From DATLFI01 sp035524895 (GTDB lineage Bacteria > Acidobacteriota > Thermoanaerobaculia > Multivoradales > Multivoraceae), in contig DATLFI010000121.1 of the NCBI GenBank assembly GCA_035524895.1, positions 1 through 7,109 of the forward strand: 7,109 bases of DNA, given 5' to 3'. Shown one piece after another: positions 1 to 5,871 of the stretch. A program made the translations under genes and the position numbers. The notes beneath the pieces are model-generated. The model was given only the letters and a program-made list of their open reading frames with translations. It did no database searches and was not told the DNA's origin. Numbering within the stretch: the stretch's first letter is position 1; each line of letters begins with the position of its first letter.

Positions 1-163
1 GCAACGGCTGCACCGGGAGTGGCTGGTGCTCGAGCTGCAGCCGCGCCTCGAGTGGCGTCATCCGGTGCCGGAGGAGCCGAGAGAGCTGGTGCCCGGGTTC
101 GGCGTTGGCGTCGAGATGCGCTTTGGAGACCGTGGCGACCGCCGGGGAGGCTCGGCAGGCTAG
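1..163 (+). CDS. C-terminal end of probable outer-membrane beta-barrel protein (partial)
   Basis: Reading from base 2, an open frame enters from the left edge and ends at TAG 161-163, giving 53 residues. The fragment reads like the last strands of a barrel. One stretch alternates charged and hydrophobic residues (EWLVLELQPRLEWR), a proline- and glutamate-rich turn follows (HPVPEEPREL), and then a second amphipathic strand (GFGVGVEMRF). The two-strand hairpin ending in an aromatic residue resembles the ends of many proteobacterial outer-membrane proteins. About ten residues (GDRGDRRGGSAG) follow the final Phe, which is unusual because barrel proteins often stop at or near that aromatic. The frame has no start codon here, so the rest lies upstream of the window. 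The barrel call rests on strand pattern only; a soluble beta-sheet protein is possible. It converges on the response regulator gene. Confidence 0.5.
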   Translation, partial: QRLHREWLVLELQPRLEWRHPVPEEPRELVPGFGVGVEMRFGDRGDRRGGSAG

Positions 164-211
164 GCCGTCCGGGGCGCGGCTTGCGTCACGCACCGGGGTG
201 GCGGTGGACCC

Positions 212-240
212 GCGCGCTCGCCGAACGGGCCGAGGCGCGC
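212..240. terminator. GC-rich hairpin between convergent genes
   Basis: GCGCGC at 212-217 pairs with GCGCGC at 235-240. After a bulged G at 234, TCG at 218-220 pairs with CGA at 231-233, leaving a 10-base loop. The hairpin lies about 49 bases past the stop of the upstream plus-strand fragment and about 44 bases past the stop of the minus-strand regulator. It could therefore end or stabilise either transcript. No T-run follows on either strand, so it is not a classical intrinsic terminator, and GC-rich DNA yields such stems by chance. Nothing else was recognised in the gap 164-283. Confidence 0.3.
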
Positions 241-283
241 CGGAGAGCGGTGGAGGCAATCGCCGTGAGGGCTTCCTCGGGTG

Positions 284-940
284 TCAGCTCAGGGGCGGGT
301 TCGGTTTGACCACCTTCTCGCGCAGCGCGTAACCCACCGCCTGCGCTCGGTTGTGCAGGTGGAGCTTGTCGAGGATGTTGCGCACGTGGAACTTGACGGT
401 GTTCTCGCTCAGCTCCAGGCGTCGGGCGAGCTGGCGGTTGGAGGTGACACCTTCCGCCATCAGCCGGAGCACCTCGAGCTCGCGCTCGGTCAGGGCGTCG
501 GGGTCCTTGCGCTCCACCCGCGACGGCCGCCTGAACGCGCGGAGGACCTTGCGGGATAGATCCGGGGTCAACGCCGGCTGCCCGGCGAGGGCGCCGTCCA
601 GCAGGTCGAAGAACTCCTTGGCCTGCAGGTTCTTGACCAGATAGCCCTGGGCACCGGCCTGGAGCGCCGCGAACAGGTCCTCGTCCTCGGTCGACGCGGT
701 CAGCATCACCACCCGGATGCCGGGTTGTTCGGCCGCCATCCGCCGCGTCGCTTCGATGCCGTCGAGCCCCGGCATCGACAGGTCCATCAGCACCAGGTCG
801 GGGTGCACGCTGGCGCTCAGCCGGAGCGCCTCCAGGCCGTCGCCGGCTTCGCCGACGACTTCGAGCCCCCGCGACTCGAGCAGCTGACGCAAGCTCTCGC
901 GAAACAAGGCGTGATCGTCTGCGATCAGGATCCTCACCAT
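284..940 (-). CDS. NarL/FixJ-family response regulator (REC + LuxR-type HTH)
   Basis: Two-component transcription regulator of 218 residues, the usual length for the family. The N-terminal receiver (about 1-120) shows the acidic pair D8-D9, phospho-acceptor D53 in LVLMDLSMPGLDG, the switch T81 in VVMLTAS and the conserved K103 in GYLVKN. A linker leads to a LuxR/GerE helix-turn-helix (about 148-212) with LTERELEVLRLMAEG and, in the recognition region, LSENTVKFHVRNILDKL. Phosphorylation of D53 should promote dimerisation and DNA binding. The start chosen is ATG 940, which has AAAGGA four bases upstream and begins directly with MVRILIADDH as relatives do. A GTG at 967 in the same frame would add nine residues with no better ribosome site. 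The gene is transcribed divergently from the FixL-like hybrid kinase, its most likely partner, across a 193-base gap. The HTH resembles NarL/LiaR-type regulators more than FixJ itself, so no symbol is assigned. Confidence 0.95.
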   Translation of the reverse strand: MVRILIADDHALFRESLRQLLESRGLEVVGEAGDGLEALRLSASVHPDLVLMDLSMPGLDGIEATRRMAAEQPGIRVVMLTASTEDEDLFAALQAGAQGYLVKNLQAKEFFDLLDGALAGQPALTPDLSRKVLRAFRRPSRVERKDPDALTERELEVLRLMAEGVTSNRQLARRLELSENTVKFHVRNILDKLHLHNRAQAVGYALREKVVKPNPPLS

Positions 941-944
941 CGCG

Positions 945-950
945 TCCTTT
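945..950 (-). promoter_or_regulatory. Ribosome binding site deciding the regulator start
   Basis: On the minus strand AAAGGA lies four bases before ATG 940. It falls inside the coding region that the upstream GTG (967) would use, which argues that translation starts at 940. The spacing is slightly short. Confidence 0.5.
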
Positions 951-1133
951 CGCTCGACATCGGTCACTCCCTCGGAGTCTATCGACCTGAGCCGGCTGCG
1001 CCGCCTCTACACAGCGAGGATGACCGCGACCGCGAGGACCGCACACACTCGACGGCGTAGCCCCGGCACCGCCTCGAGGGGTGGCTCCCGACCCGTCGCC
1101 TCGGGTGGCGCGGGTCTAAGATCCGGGCCGAAC

Positions 1134-3416
1134 ATGTCCACCGACTCATTCCGGCCGAGCCCGCCGTCCTCGTCCGCGTCGACCGCGGCGGGAGAGCTCT
1201 ACGCGGCCGTGCTCGCGCACTCGGTGGTCGGCATCTGTATCCTCGACCTCGAGGATGGCGGTCGGGTGCTCGACGGTAACGCCGCAGTGCACGAGCTGTT
1301 CGGCTACGCGCGCGGCGAGCTCAACGGCCGCGCGGTACTCGACCTGTCGGTCGCCGACGACCGCGAGCGCCATCGTGAGCTGCTGCTGGCGGTGGCGCGG
1401 GGCGAGCAGCCCTCGTTCCAGATCGAGCTGCGATGCCTGCGTCGCGACGGCCAGGGCCTGTGGGTGCGGCTCAGCGTCAGCGCCGTACCTGAAGGCGAGG
1501 CCGAGGCGTGTCGGTTCGCGCTCGGCATCGTCGAGGACCTCACCGAGCGCAAGGAGCGGGAACGCGAGCTGGCGGAGGCCTCGGCGTTGCACCGGGCGCT
1601 GCTGCAGAGCGCGGTCGACGCGATCATCACCATCGACGAGCTGGGCCTGATCGAAAGCTTCAACCCGGCGGCCGAGGGCCTGTTCGGCTATCGCGCTGAG
1701 GAGGTCATCGGGCGCAACGTCTCGATGCTCATGCCGCAGCCGTACCGCGACGAGCACGAAGGCTACCTGCATGCCTACCGCACCACCGGCGTGCGAAAGA
1801 TCATCGGCATCGGCCGCCTGGTGACGGCTCGGCGCAAGGACGGCGAGGTGTTCCCGATCGACCTCGCGGTGAGCGAGGCGGTGGTCGGCGACCGGCGCAT
1901 CTTCATGGGCACGGTGCGCGACATCAGCGCGCGGCGCGCCGCCGAGGACGAGATCCGACGCCAGCGCGACTTCCTCGAGCAGTTGCTCGAGATCGCGCCG
2001 GCGATCATCCTGGTGGTCGATTCGGAAGGACACGTGGTCCGTTACAGCCAGTACCTCGAGCGGCTCGTCGGGCGACCGCTCGGGGAGCTGATGGGGCTGG
2101 ATGCGATCGAGGCTCTGGTTCCGGAGGCCAGACGAGCTGCGGCCCGCGACCGTCTCGCGGGCTGGCTCGCCGGCGACGCGGCGCGCGACGTCGAGCTGCC
2201 CCTGCGGAACGCCGCCGGCGCCGAGCTGCAGGTGGTGTGGAACGCGGCACGCCTGAAGGACGCCGCCGGCGCCCTGTCCGCGCTCCTGGTGATCGGGCTC
2301 GACGTCACCGAGCACCGCAGGCTGCAGGAGGAGCTGCAGCACAGCCAGCGCATGGAAGCGCTGGGCCTGCTCGCCGGCGGCGTCGCCCACGATTTCAACA
2401 CCTTGCTCGGGTCGATCCTGGGGTACAGCGAGCTGTTGATCGAGCGCGGAGTCGACGACAGCCTGCGGCGAGCGGCTTACGAGATCCGCGCCAGCGCCGA
2501 GCGAGGGGCGGCGTTGTCTCGACGCCTCCTGGCGTTCGGCAAGCGACGGCCGATGGCGGTCGAGCGGCTCGACCTGAACGTGCTGTTGGGCGGGATGGCA
2601 GCGATGCTCGAACGGCTGATCGGCGCCAACATCAAGCTGGAGCTGGTACCGGCGCCGCACGAGGTGCCGGTGGTCGCCGACCCGGGACTGCTGGAACAGG
2701 TAGTGGTCAACCTGGTGCTCAATGCGGTCGACGCGATCACCGGATCGGGACGCATCTCGGTGACGGTCCGTCTCGACGATCCCGACGGTGTCGTGCTGTT
2801 GGTGCGCGACACCGGGTGCGGCATGTCCGAAGAGGTGCAGCGGCGGATCTTCGATCCGTTCTTCACCACCAAGCCGGGCAAGGGCTCGGGTCTCGGGCTG
2901 TCCACCGTCTATGGCATCGTCGAGCAGAGCGGCGGCGCCATCCGGGTCGACAGTCGGCCGGGCGCCGGCAGCACCTTCTCGGTGTTCCTGCCGCGCGCCG
3001 CGCAGCCGCCGCCGGAGTCGGAACGAGTCGAAGCGGAGCGTTCGTCGACCGGCCGGGGCGAGGTGGTGCTGGTGGTCGAGGACGACGAGATCTTCCGTGG
3101 GCTGATCAGCGAGGTGCTGGGTCGTGCCGGCTACCAGGTCCTGGCCGCGGCCACGCCGTCGGAGGCGATCGCGGCCGCCTCGCAGGGCGACCCGGAACCC
3201 CAACTCGTGCTCTGCGATCTCGGACTGCCGGAGATGGATGGGCTCGAGCTCACTCGCCGGCTGCGCGAGCGATTGCCCGGGCTGCGCGTTCTGCTGATGT
3301 CCGGCTACGGCGATCGAACGATGCCGGAAGAGGACAGCCCGAACGAGCCCTTCCTGGCTAAACCGTTTCGCAACCAGGAGCTGCTGCGCCGGCTGCGCGA
3401 GGTGCTCGACGGCTGA
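1134..3416 (+). CDS. Hybrid sensor histidine kinase, PAS-PAS(FixL-like haem)-PAS-HisKA-HATPase-REC
   Basis: Cytoplasmic hybrid kinase of 760 residues with no signal peptide or membrane segment. PAS1 spans about 21-140 and PAS2 about 150-270. PAS2 has the FixL layout: H208 in YRDEHEGY matches the haem-ligating His, and R228 in IIGIGR matches the distal oxygen-sensing Arg. PAS3 spans about 276-395. HisKA carries the H-box LLAGGVAHDFNTLLG with phospho-acceptor H419. The ATPase shows the N-box (N526, N530), DTGCGM at 559-564, FDPFFTTK at 573-580 and the G2 box GKGSGLGLS at 582-590. The C-terminal receiver (about 643-758) has E649-D650-D651, phospho-acceptor D695, S723 and K743, so it looks active. 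ATG 1134 is chosen because the protein becomes family-like soon after it. The frame is open back to ATG 1020, but the extra 38 residues are Arg/Ser/Gly-rich and non-conserved-looking. No clear Shine-Dalgarno precedes 1134. Haem binding is inferred from motif alignment, not shown. Confidence 0.93.
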   Translation: MSTDSFRPSPPSSSASTAAGELYAAVLAHSVVGICILDLEDGGRVLDGNAAVHELFGYARGELNGRAVLDLSVADDRERHRELLLAVARGEQPSFQIELRCLRRDGQGLWVRLSVSAVPEGEAEACRFALGIVEDLTERKERERELAEASALHRALLQSAVDAIITIDELGLIESFNPAAEGLFGYRAEEVIGRNVSMLMPQPYRDEHEGYLHAYRTTGVRKIIGIGRLVTARRKDGEVFPIDLAVSEAVVGDRRIFMGTVRDISARRAAEDEIRRQRDFLEQLLEIAPAIILVVDSEGHVVRYSQYLERLVGRPLGELMGLDAIEALVPEARRAAARDRLAGWLAGDAARDVELPLRNAAGAELQVVWNAARLKDAAGALSALLVIGLDVTEHRRLQEELQHSQRMEALGLLAGGVAHDFNTLLGSILGYSELLIERGVDDSLRRAAYEIRASAERGAALSRRLLAFGKRRPMAVERLDLNVLLGGMAAMLERLIGANIKLELVPAPHEVPVVADPGLLEQVVVNLVLNAVDAITGSGRISVTVRLDDPDGVVLLVRDTGCGMSEEVQRRIFDPFFTTKPGKGSGLGLSTVYGIVEQSGGAIRVDSRPGAGSTFSVFLPRAAQPPPESERVEAERSSTGRGEVVLVVEDDEIFRGLISEVLGRAGYQVLAAATPSEAIAAASQGDPEPQLVLCDLGLPEMDGLELTRRLRERLPGLRVLLMSGYGDRTMPEEDSPNEPFLAKPFRNQELLRRLREVLDG

Positions 3417-3430
3417 CTCGGCTCAGGCCG
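3410..3430. terminator. Small hairpin spanning two convergent stop codons
   Basis: The stop TGA of the hybrid kinase (3414-3416) pairs with TCA (3423-3425), which is the stop of the minus-strand kinase read on the plus strand. CGGC (3410-3413) pairs with GCCG (3427-3430) across one bulged G. The loop is six bases and no T-run follows. This is the only secondary structure seen where the two transcripts meet. It could slow both polymerases, but it is short and may be chance. Confidence 0.22.
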
Positions 3431-4289
3431 GGAGCGTGAGACGAAAGGTGGTGGCGTCCGCGCTCGATTCGGCGCTCACGGTTCCCCCGAGCACCGTCGC
3501 CGTCGCGGCAGCGATCGGCAGCGCCAAGCTGCCGCCGCCGTGAGCCCGTCGCGTCCTCGCGTCCGCCAGCGCGAAAGGCTGGAACACCGAGCGTTCGCCG
3601 GCCGGCGGGAGGGGAGCGCCGCGGTCGACGACGGCGAACACGATGCGGCCCTCGGGCGGTTCGCCGTCGAGCGACACACACAGCGCCACGCGACCGTTGG
3701 CCCCGGCGCGGATGGCGTTCCGCAGCAGGATCTGGAGCGCTCGGTCGAGGCGGCTGCGGTCGGTGCGTACGACGGCCGGAGCGGACGGTTCGATCTGGAG
3801 CTCGAAGGTCACGCTGTGCTCGGCGGCGAGCGCACGGTGAAGGCGCACCAGCTCCGCCACCAGAGTGGCGACGCGGACCTCTCCGGGCCGCGGCAGGACC
3901 GCGCCTCGCTGCAGCGCGCTCAGCTCCGCGACCTCCTCCAGCAGGGTCTGGATGTCCGACACCAGCATGCGGACGCGGTGGACGTTGTGTGCGGCGCGCG
4001 CCGGGTCGCCGCCGGCCTCGGCGTCGAGCATCTCGGAGAGCATCAGCAGGCTGCCGACCGGGGTGCGCAGCTCGTGGATCAGGCGCGGCAAGAGTGAGCG
4101 GGCCAAGTCTTCGCCCTCGGCGCGAGTCTGCGCGATCTCACGGCCGTTGGTACCGGTGAGCACGCGCGCCAGGAGCTGGGCGGCGAGCGCTGCGGGGCTC
4201 AGGCCCGACTCACCGGCCCGCCTCTCCAGCTCGCGGCGAGCGCTCTCCCCGAGCAGCGAGAGCGGGTCGCGATCAAGGGTCTCCGCCAT
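3423..4289 (-). CDS. Small sensor histidine kinase with degenerate ATP-binding boxes
   Basis: Soluble kinase-like protein of 288 residues with no PAS domain, signal peptide or membrane segment. Residues 1-45 form a short charged/hydrophobic helical region (RRELERRAGESGLS, then AALAAQLLARVL) that loosely recalls ribbon-helix-helix modules. HisKA follows, with a textbook H-box LIHELRTPVGSLL (H72 phospho-acceptor). The ATPase part has an N-box (LLRNAIRAG, N191), D222-R-G-A-P in place of DxGxG, FQPF at 236-239, and GGSLAL at 252-257 where GxGLGL is usual. D222 and N191 survive, but several glycines of both G-boxes are replaced, so activity may be weak. The start at ATG 4289 lacks a clear Shine-Dalgarno. 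The frame is open to ATG 4433, but those 48 extra residues look non-coding. It converges on the hybrid kinase with a six-base gap and lies downstream of, and codirectional with, the acyl-CoA dehydrogenase. No dedicated response regulator is adjacent. Confidence 0.85.
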   Translation of the reverse strand: MAETLDRDPLSLLGESARRELERRAGESGLSPAALAAQLLARVLTGTNGREIAQTRAEGEDLARSLLPRLIHELRTPVGSLLMLSEMLDAEAGGDPARAAHNVHRVRMLVSDIQTLLEEVAELSALQRGAVLPRPGEVRVATLVAELVRLHRALAAEHSVTFELQIEPSAPAVVRTDRSRLDRALQILLRNAIRAGANGRVALCVSLDGEPPEGRIVFAVVDRGAPLPPAGERSVFQPFALADARTRRAHGGGSLALPIAAATATVLGGTVSAESSADATTFRLTLPA

Positions 4290-4458
4290 GGCCGTGGGTT
4301 GGCTGGTGGCCAGAGTCGATGTTGTACTCGGCCCCCTGCTGGTGTAACACGAGGCTACGTCCTCCACCGTGGGCCTAGGGACACCCCGATGGGTGGGCTC
4401 GTGGTCAGAGCCGCGAGTGGCGGCCGCAGCCAACGTAGCACGCCGCTCGGTGGGCCCT

Positions 4459-4478
4459 GGCCACCCTCTCGGGTGGCC
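4459..4478 (-). terminator. Perfect 8-bp hairpin downstream of acyl-CoA dehydrogenase
   Basis: GGCCACCC (4459-4466) and GGGTGGCC (4471-4478) are exact reverse complements around a TCTC loop. On the minus strand the hairpin lies 34 bases after the dehydrogenase stop, where a terminator or 3'-end stabiliser would be expected. No T-run follows, so it may be factor-dependent or only an RNA-end structure. A competing stem, GGTGG (4449-4453) with CCACC (4461-4465), shares one arm, so the two folds exclude each other. The remainder of the gap 4290-4512 holds only weak short stems (for example CACCC 4382-4386 with GGGTG 4391-4395) and no recognisable gene. Confidence 0.45.
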
Positions 4479-4512
4479 TCACGGGCTGGTGGTCCGAGTC
4501 CGGCCAACAGGC

Positions 4513-5700
4513 TCAGTACGAGCGCGGCAGGCGCAGCACGTGCTGCGCCAGGTAGTTGAGCACCATGTTGGTGGAGATCGGCGCGGTCTGGAACAGGCGC
4601 GTCTCTCGCCACTTGCGCTCGACGTCGTACTCGCGCGCGAACGCAAAGCCCCCGAAGGTTTGAAAGCAGGCCTCGGCTGCCTGCCACGATGCGTCGGCAG
4701 CCAGCAGCTTTGCCATGTTCGCCTCCGCGCCGCACTCCCGGCCCGCGTCGAAGAGCGCCGCGGCCTTGCGAGTCATCAGATCGGCGGCTTCGGTGGCGGC
4801 ATGGGCGCGCGCGAGCGGGAACTGGATTCCCTGGTTCTGTCCGATCGGACGGTCGAACACGGTGCGCTCGTTGGCGTAGTCGACGGCCCTGCGCAGGAAC
4901 CAGCGCGCGTCACCCAGGGCCTCGCCGGCGAGCAGTGTGCGCTCTGCGTTCATGCCGTCGAGGATGTAGCGGAAACCCTCGCCCTCCTCGCCGATGCGGT
5001 TCTCGACCGGTACCTCGAGATCGGTGAAGAAGATCTCGGTGGTGCTGTGGTTGATCATGGTCTCGATCGGACGGATTTCGACCCCATGCCCGACCGCCTC
5101 GCGCAGGTCGATCAGAAAAACCGACAGCCCGTGGGATCGCCGGACAGCCTGGTCCGCCGGCGTGGTGCGTGCGAGCAGGATCATCAGATCCGAGTGGAGC
5201 GCGCGACTGGTCCAGATCTTCTGTCCGTTGACGACGTACCGGTCACCGCGGAGCACGGCGTGCGTGCGGAGCTGGGTGGTGTCCGACCCGGTGGTGGGCT
5301 CGCTCACCCCGAACGCTTGCAGCCGCAACTCGCCGGAAGCGATCCGCGGCAGGTACTGGTCCTTCTGGGCAGGGCTGCCGTGCCGCAGCAAAGTGCCCAT
5401 GGTGTACATCTGGGCATGACAAGCGGCGGCGTTGCAGCCACTCGCGTGGATGGTCTCGAGGATGACCACGCCCGCTCGAAGCGGCAGGCCTGCGCCCCCG
5501 TACTCTTCCGGGATCAGCGCCCCCAGCACCTCGTGCTCGGTGAGCGCCCGCACGAACTCGGTGGGGTAGGCCGCTTCCCGGTCGAGTCGGCGCCAGTACT
5601 CGCCCGGGAAGCGCGCGCACAACTTGCGCACCTGCTCGCGCAGGTGCGGGTAGTCGTTGCCGAGCGCGACCTGCAGCTCGCCGTCGGTCGTCCTGCTCAT
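4513..5700 (-). CDS. Acyl-CoA dehydrogenase family protein
   Basis: FAD-dependent flavoprotein of 395 residues, normal full length, expected to oxidise an acyl-CoA to the 2,3-enoyl-CoA and pass electrons to electron-transfer flavoprotein in the cytoplasm. The N-terminal helical domain (about 1-125) includes LIPEEYGGAGLP. The middle beta domain has the family signature GVSEPTTGSD (131-140) and IWTS at 162-165. The C-terminal domain has RTVFDRPIGQNQGIQFPLA (279-297) and the second signature starting QTFGGFAF at 347. The usual C-terminal catalytic Glu (MCAD position, R-I-Y-E-G-T) reads R-L-F-Q-T-A here, with Gln at 371. E253 in NAERTLLAG aligns with the isovaleryl-CoA dehydrogenase base E254. 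A branched-chain or long-chain substrate is thus possible but unproven. ATG 5700 is preceded by GGAG seven bases upstream (5708-5711). The gene is divergent from the haem/copper protein. Confidence 0.95.
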   Translation of the reverse strand: MSRTTDGELQVALGNDYPHLREQVRKLCARFPGEYWRRLDREAAYPTEFVRALTEHEVLGALIPEEYGGAGLPLRAGVVILETIHASGCNAAACHAQMYTMGTLLRHGSPAQKDQYLPRIASGELRLQAFGVSEPTTGSDTTQLRTHAVLRGDRYVVNGQKIWTSRALHSDLMILLARTTPADQAVRRSHGLSVFLIDLREAVGHGVEIRPIETMINHSTTEIFFTDLEVPVENRIGEEGEGFRYILDGMNAERTLLAGEALGDARWFLRRAVDYANERTVFDRPIGQNQGIQFPLARAHAATEAADLMTRKAAALFDAGRECGAEANMAKLLAADASWQAAEACFQTFGGFAFAREYDVERKWRETRLFQTAPISTNMVLNYLAQHVLRLPRSY

Positions 5701-5776
5701 CTCTTGGCTCCGCTCATGGCGCGAGCCTGACAGACCGGCGACGCGGTCGCGAGCTTAGGTACAGGCAGATTGGAAG

Positions 5777-5802
5777 GTTAATTGACCGAACGGCCAGTTC
5801 AC
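5777..5802. promoter_or_regulatory. Imperfect palindrome, candidate TetR-family operator
   Basis: The core arms AATTGACCG (5780-5788) and CGGCCAGTT (5791-5799) are separated by AA and match as inverted repeats at seven of nine positions, both mismatches being transitions. Extending to 12-base arms (5777-5802) gives nine of twelve. Size, compact spacing and the GACCG/CGGYC core resemble sites bound by TetR-family repressors, which often control acyl-CoA genes. The site overlaps the -35 element of the plus-strand promoter and lies in the control region shared with the dehydrogenase. A second overlapping palindrome, GGTTAATTGACC (5776-5787), matches at ten of twelve positions. No regulator gene for it is in the window. 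Confidence 0.5.
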
Positions 5803-5811
5803 TGCTATCCT
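5782..5811 (+). promoter_or_regulatory. Sigma70-like promoter for the haem/copper protein
   Basis: TTGACC (5782-5787, five of six to consensus) is followed after 18 bases by TATCCT (5806-5811, four of six). This AT-richer patch stands out in a GC-rich window and lies about 60 bases before the coding start. The candidate operator covers the -35 and the first half of the spacer, an arrangement that suits repression by steric blocking. Other sigma classes cannot be excluded. Confidence 0.45.
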
Positions 5812-5854
5812 AAGTTCTTGAAGGCTTTCACGCGCGTCGAGAACCAGAAGATCC

Positions 5855-5863
5855 GGAGGGGAG
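5855..5863 (+). promoter_or_regulatory. Purine-rich ribosome binding site
   Basis: GGAGGGGAG ends eight bases before ATG 5872 and is the strongest Shine-Dalgarno in the window. A GTG at 5863 in the same frame overlaps its last base, which leaves too little spacing, so ATG 5872 is preferred. Confidence 0.65.
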
Positions 5864-5871
5864 TGAACGAA

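Noticed and set aside
965..967. GTG start giving the response regulator nine extra residues
   Set aside because: ATG 940 has AAAGGA upstream and starts at the usual position just before the first receiver strand.
186..1046. 286-residue minus-strand frame overlapping the response regulator in another frame
   Set aside because: It is Arg/Pro/Gly-rich composition typical of a shifted frame; the regulator frame carries every expected conserved residue.
2382..2420. HDFNT in the H-box as a defect relative to the common HDFNN
   Set aside because: The position four residues after the His is commonly Thr or Asn in HisKA proteins, so Thr is an acceptable form and not a sign of inactivation.
1146..3203. 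685-residue minus-strand open frame opposite the hybrid kinase
   Set aside because: It is rich in Arg, His, Asp and Gln with no recognisable domain and mirrors the GC-biased codons of the kinase. All domain motifs lie on the plus strand.
2237..3361. 374-residue plus-strand frame overlapping the kinase core, considered as a frameshifted or second gene
   Set aside because: The kinase frame is unbroken through HisKA, HATPase and REC, so there is no frameshift and this frame is a shadow.
4369..5730. 453-residue plus-strand open frame opposite the acyl-CoA dehydrogenase
   Set aside because: It is a shadow of a full-length, well-matched dehydrogenase; its protein has no family motif and runs into the non-coding flanks on both sides.
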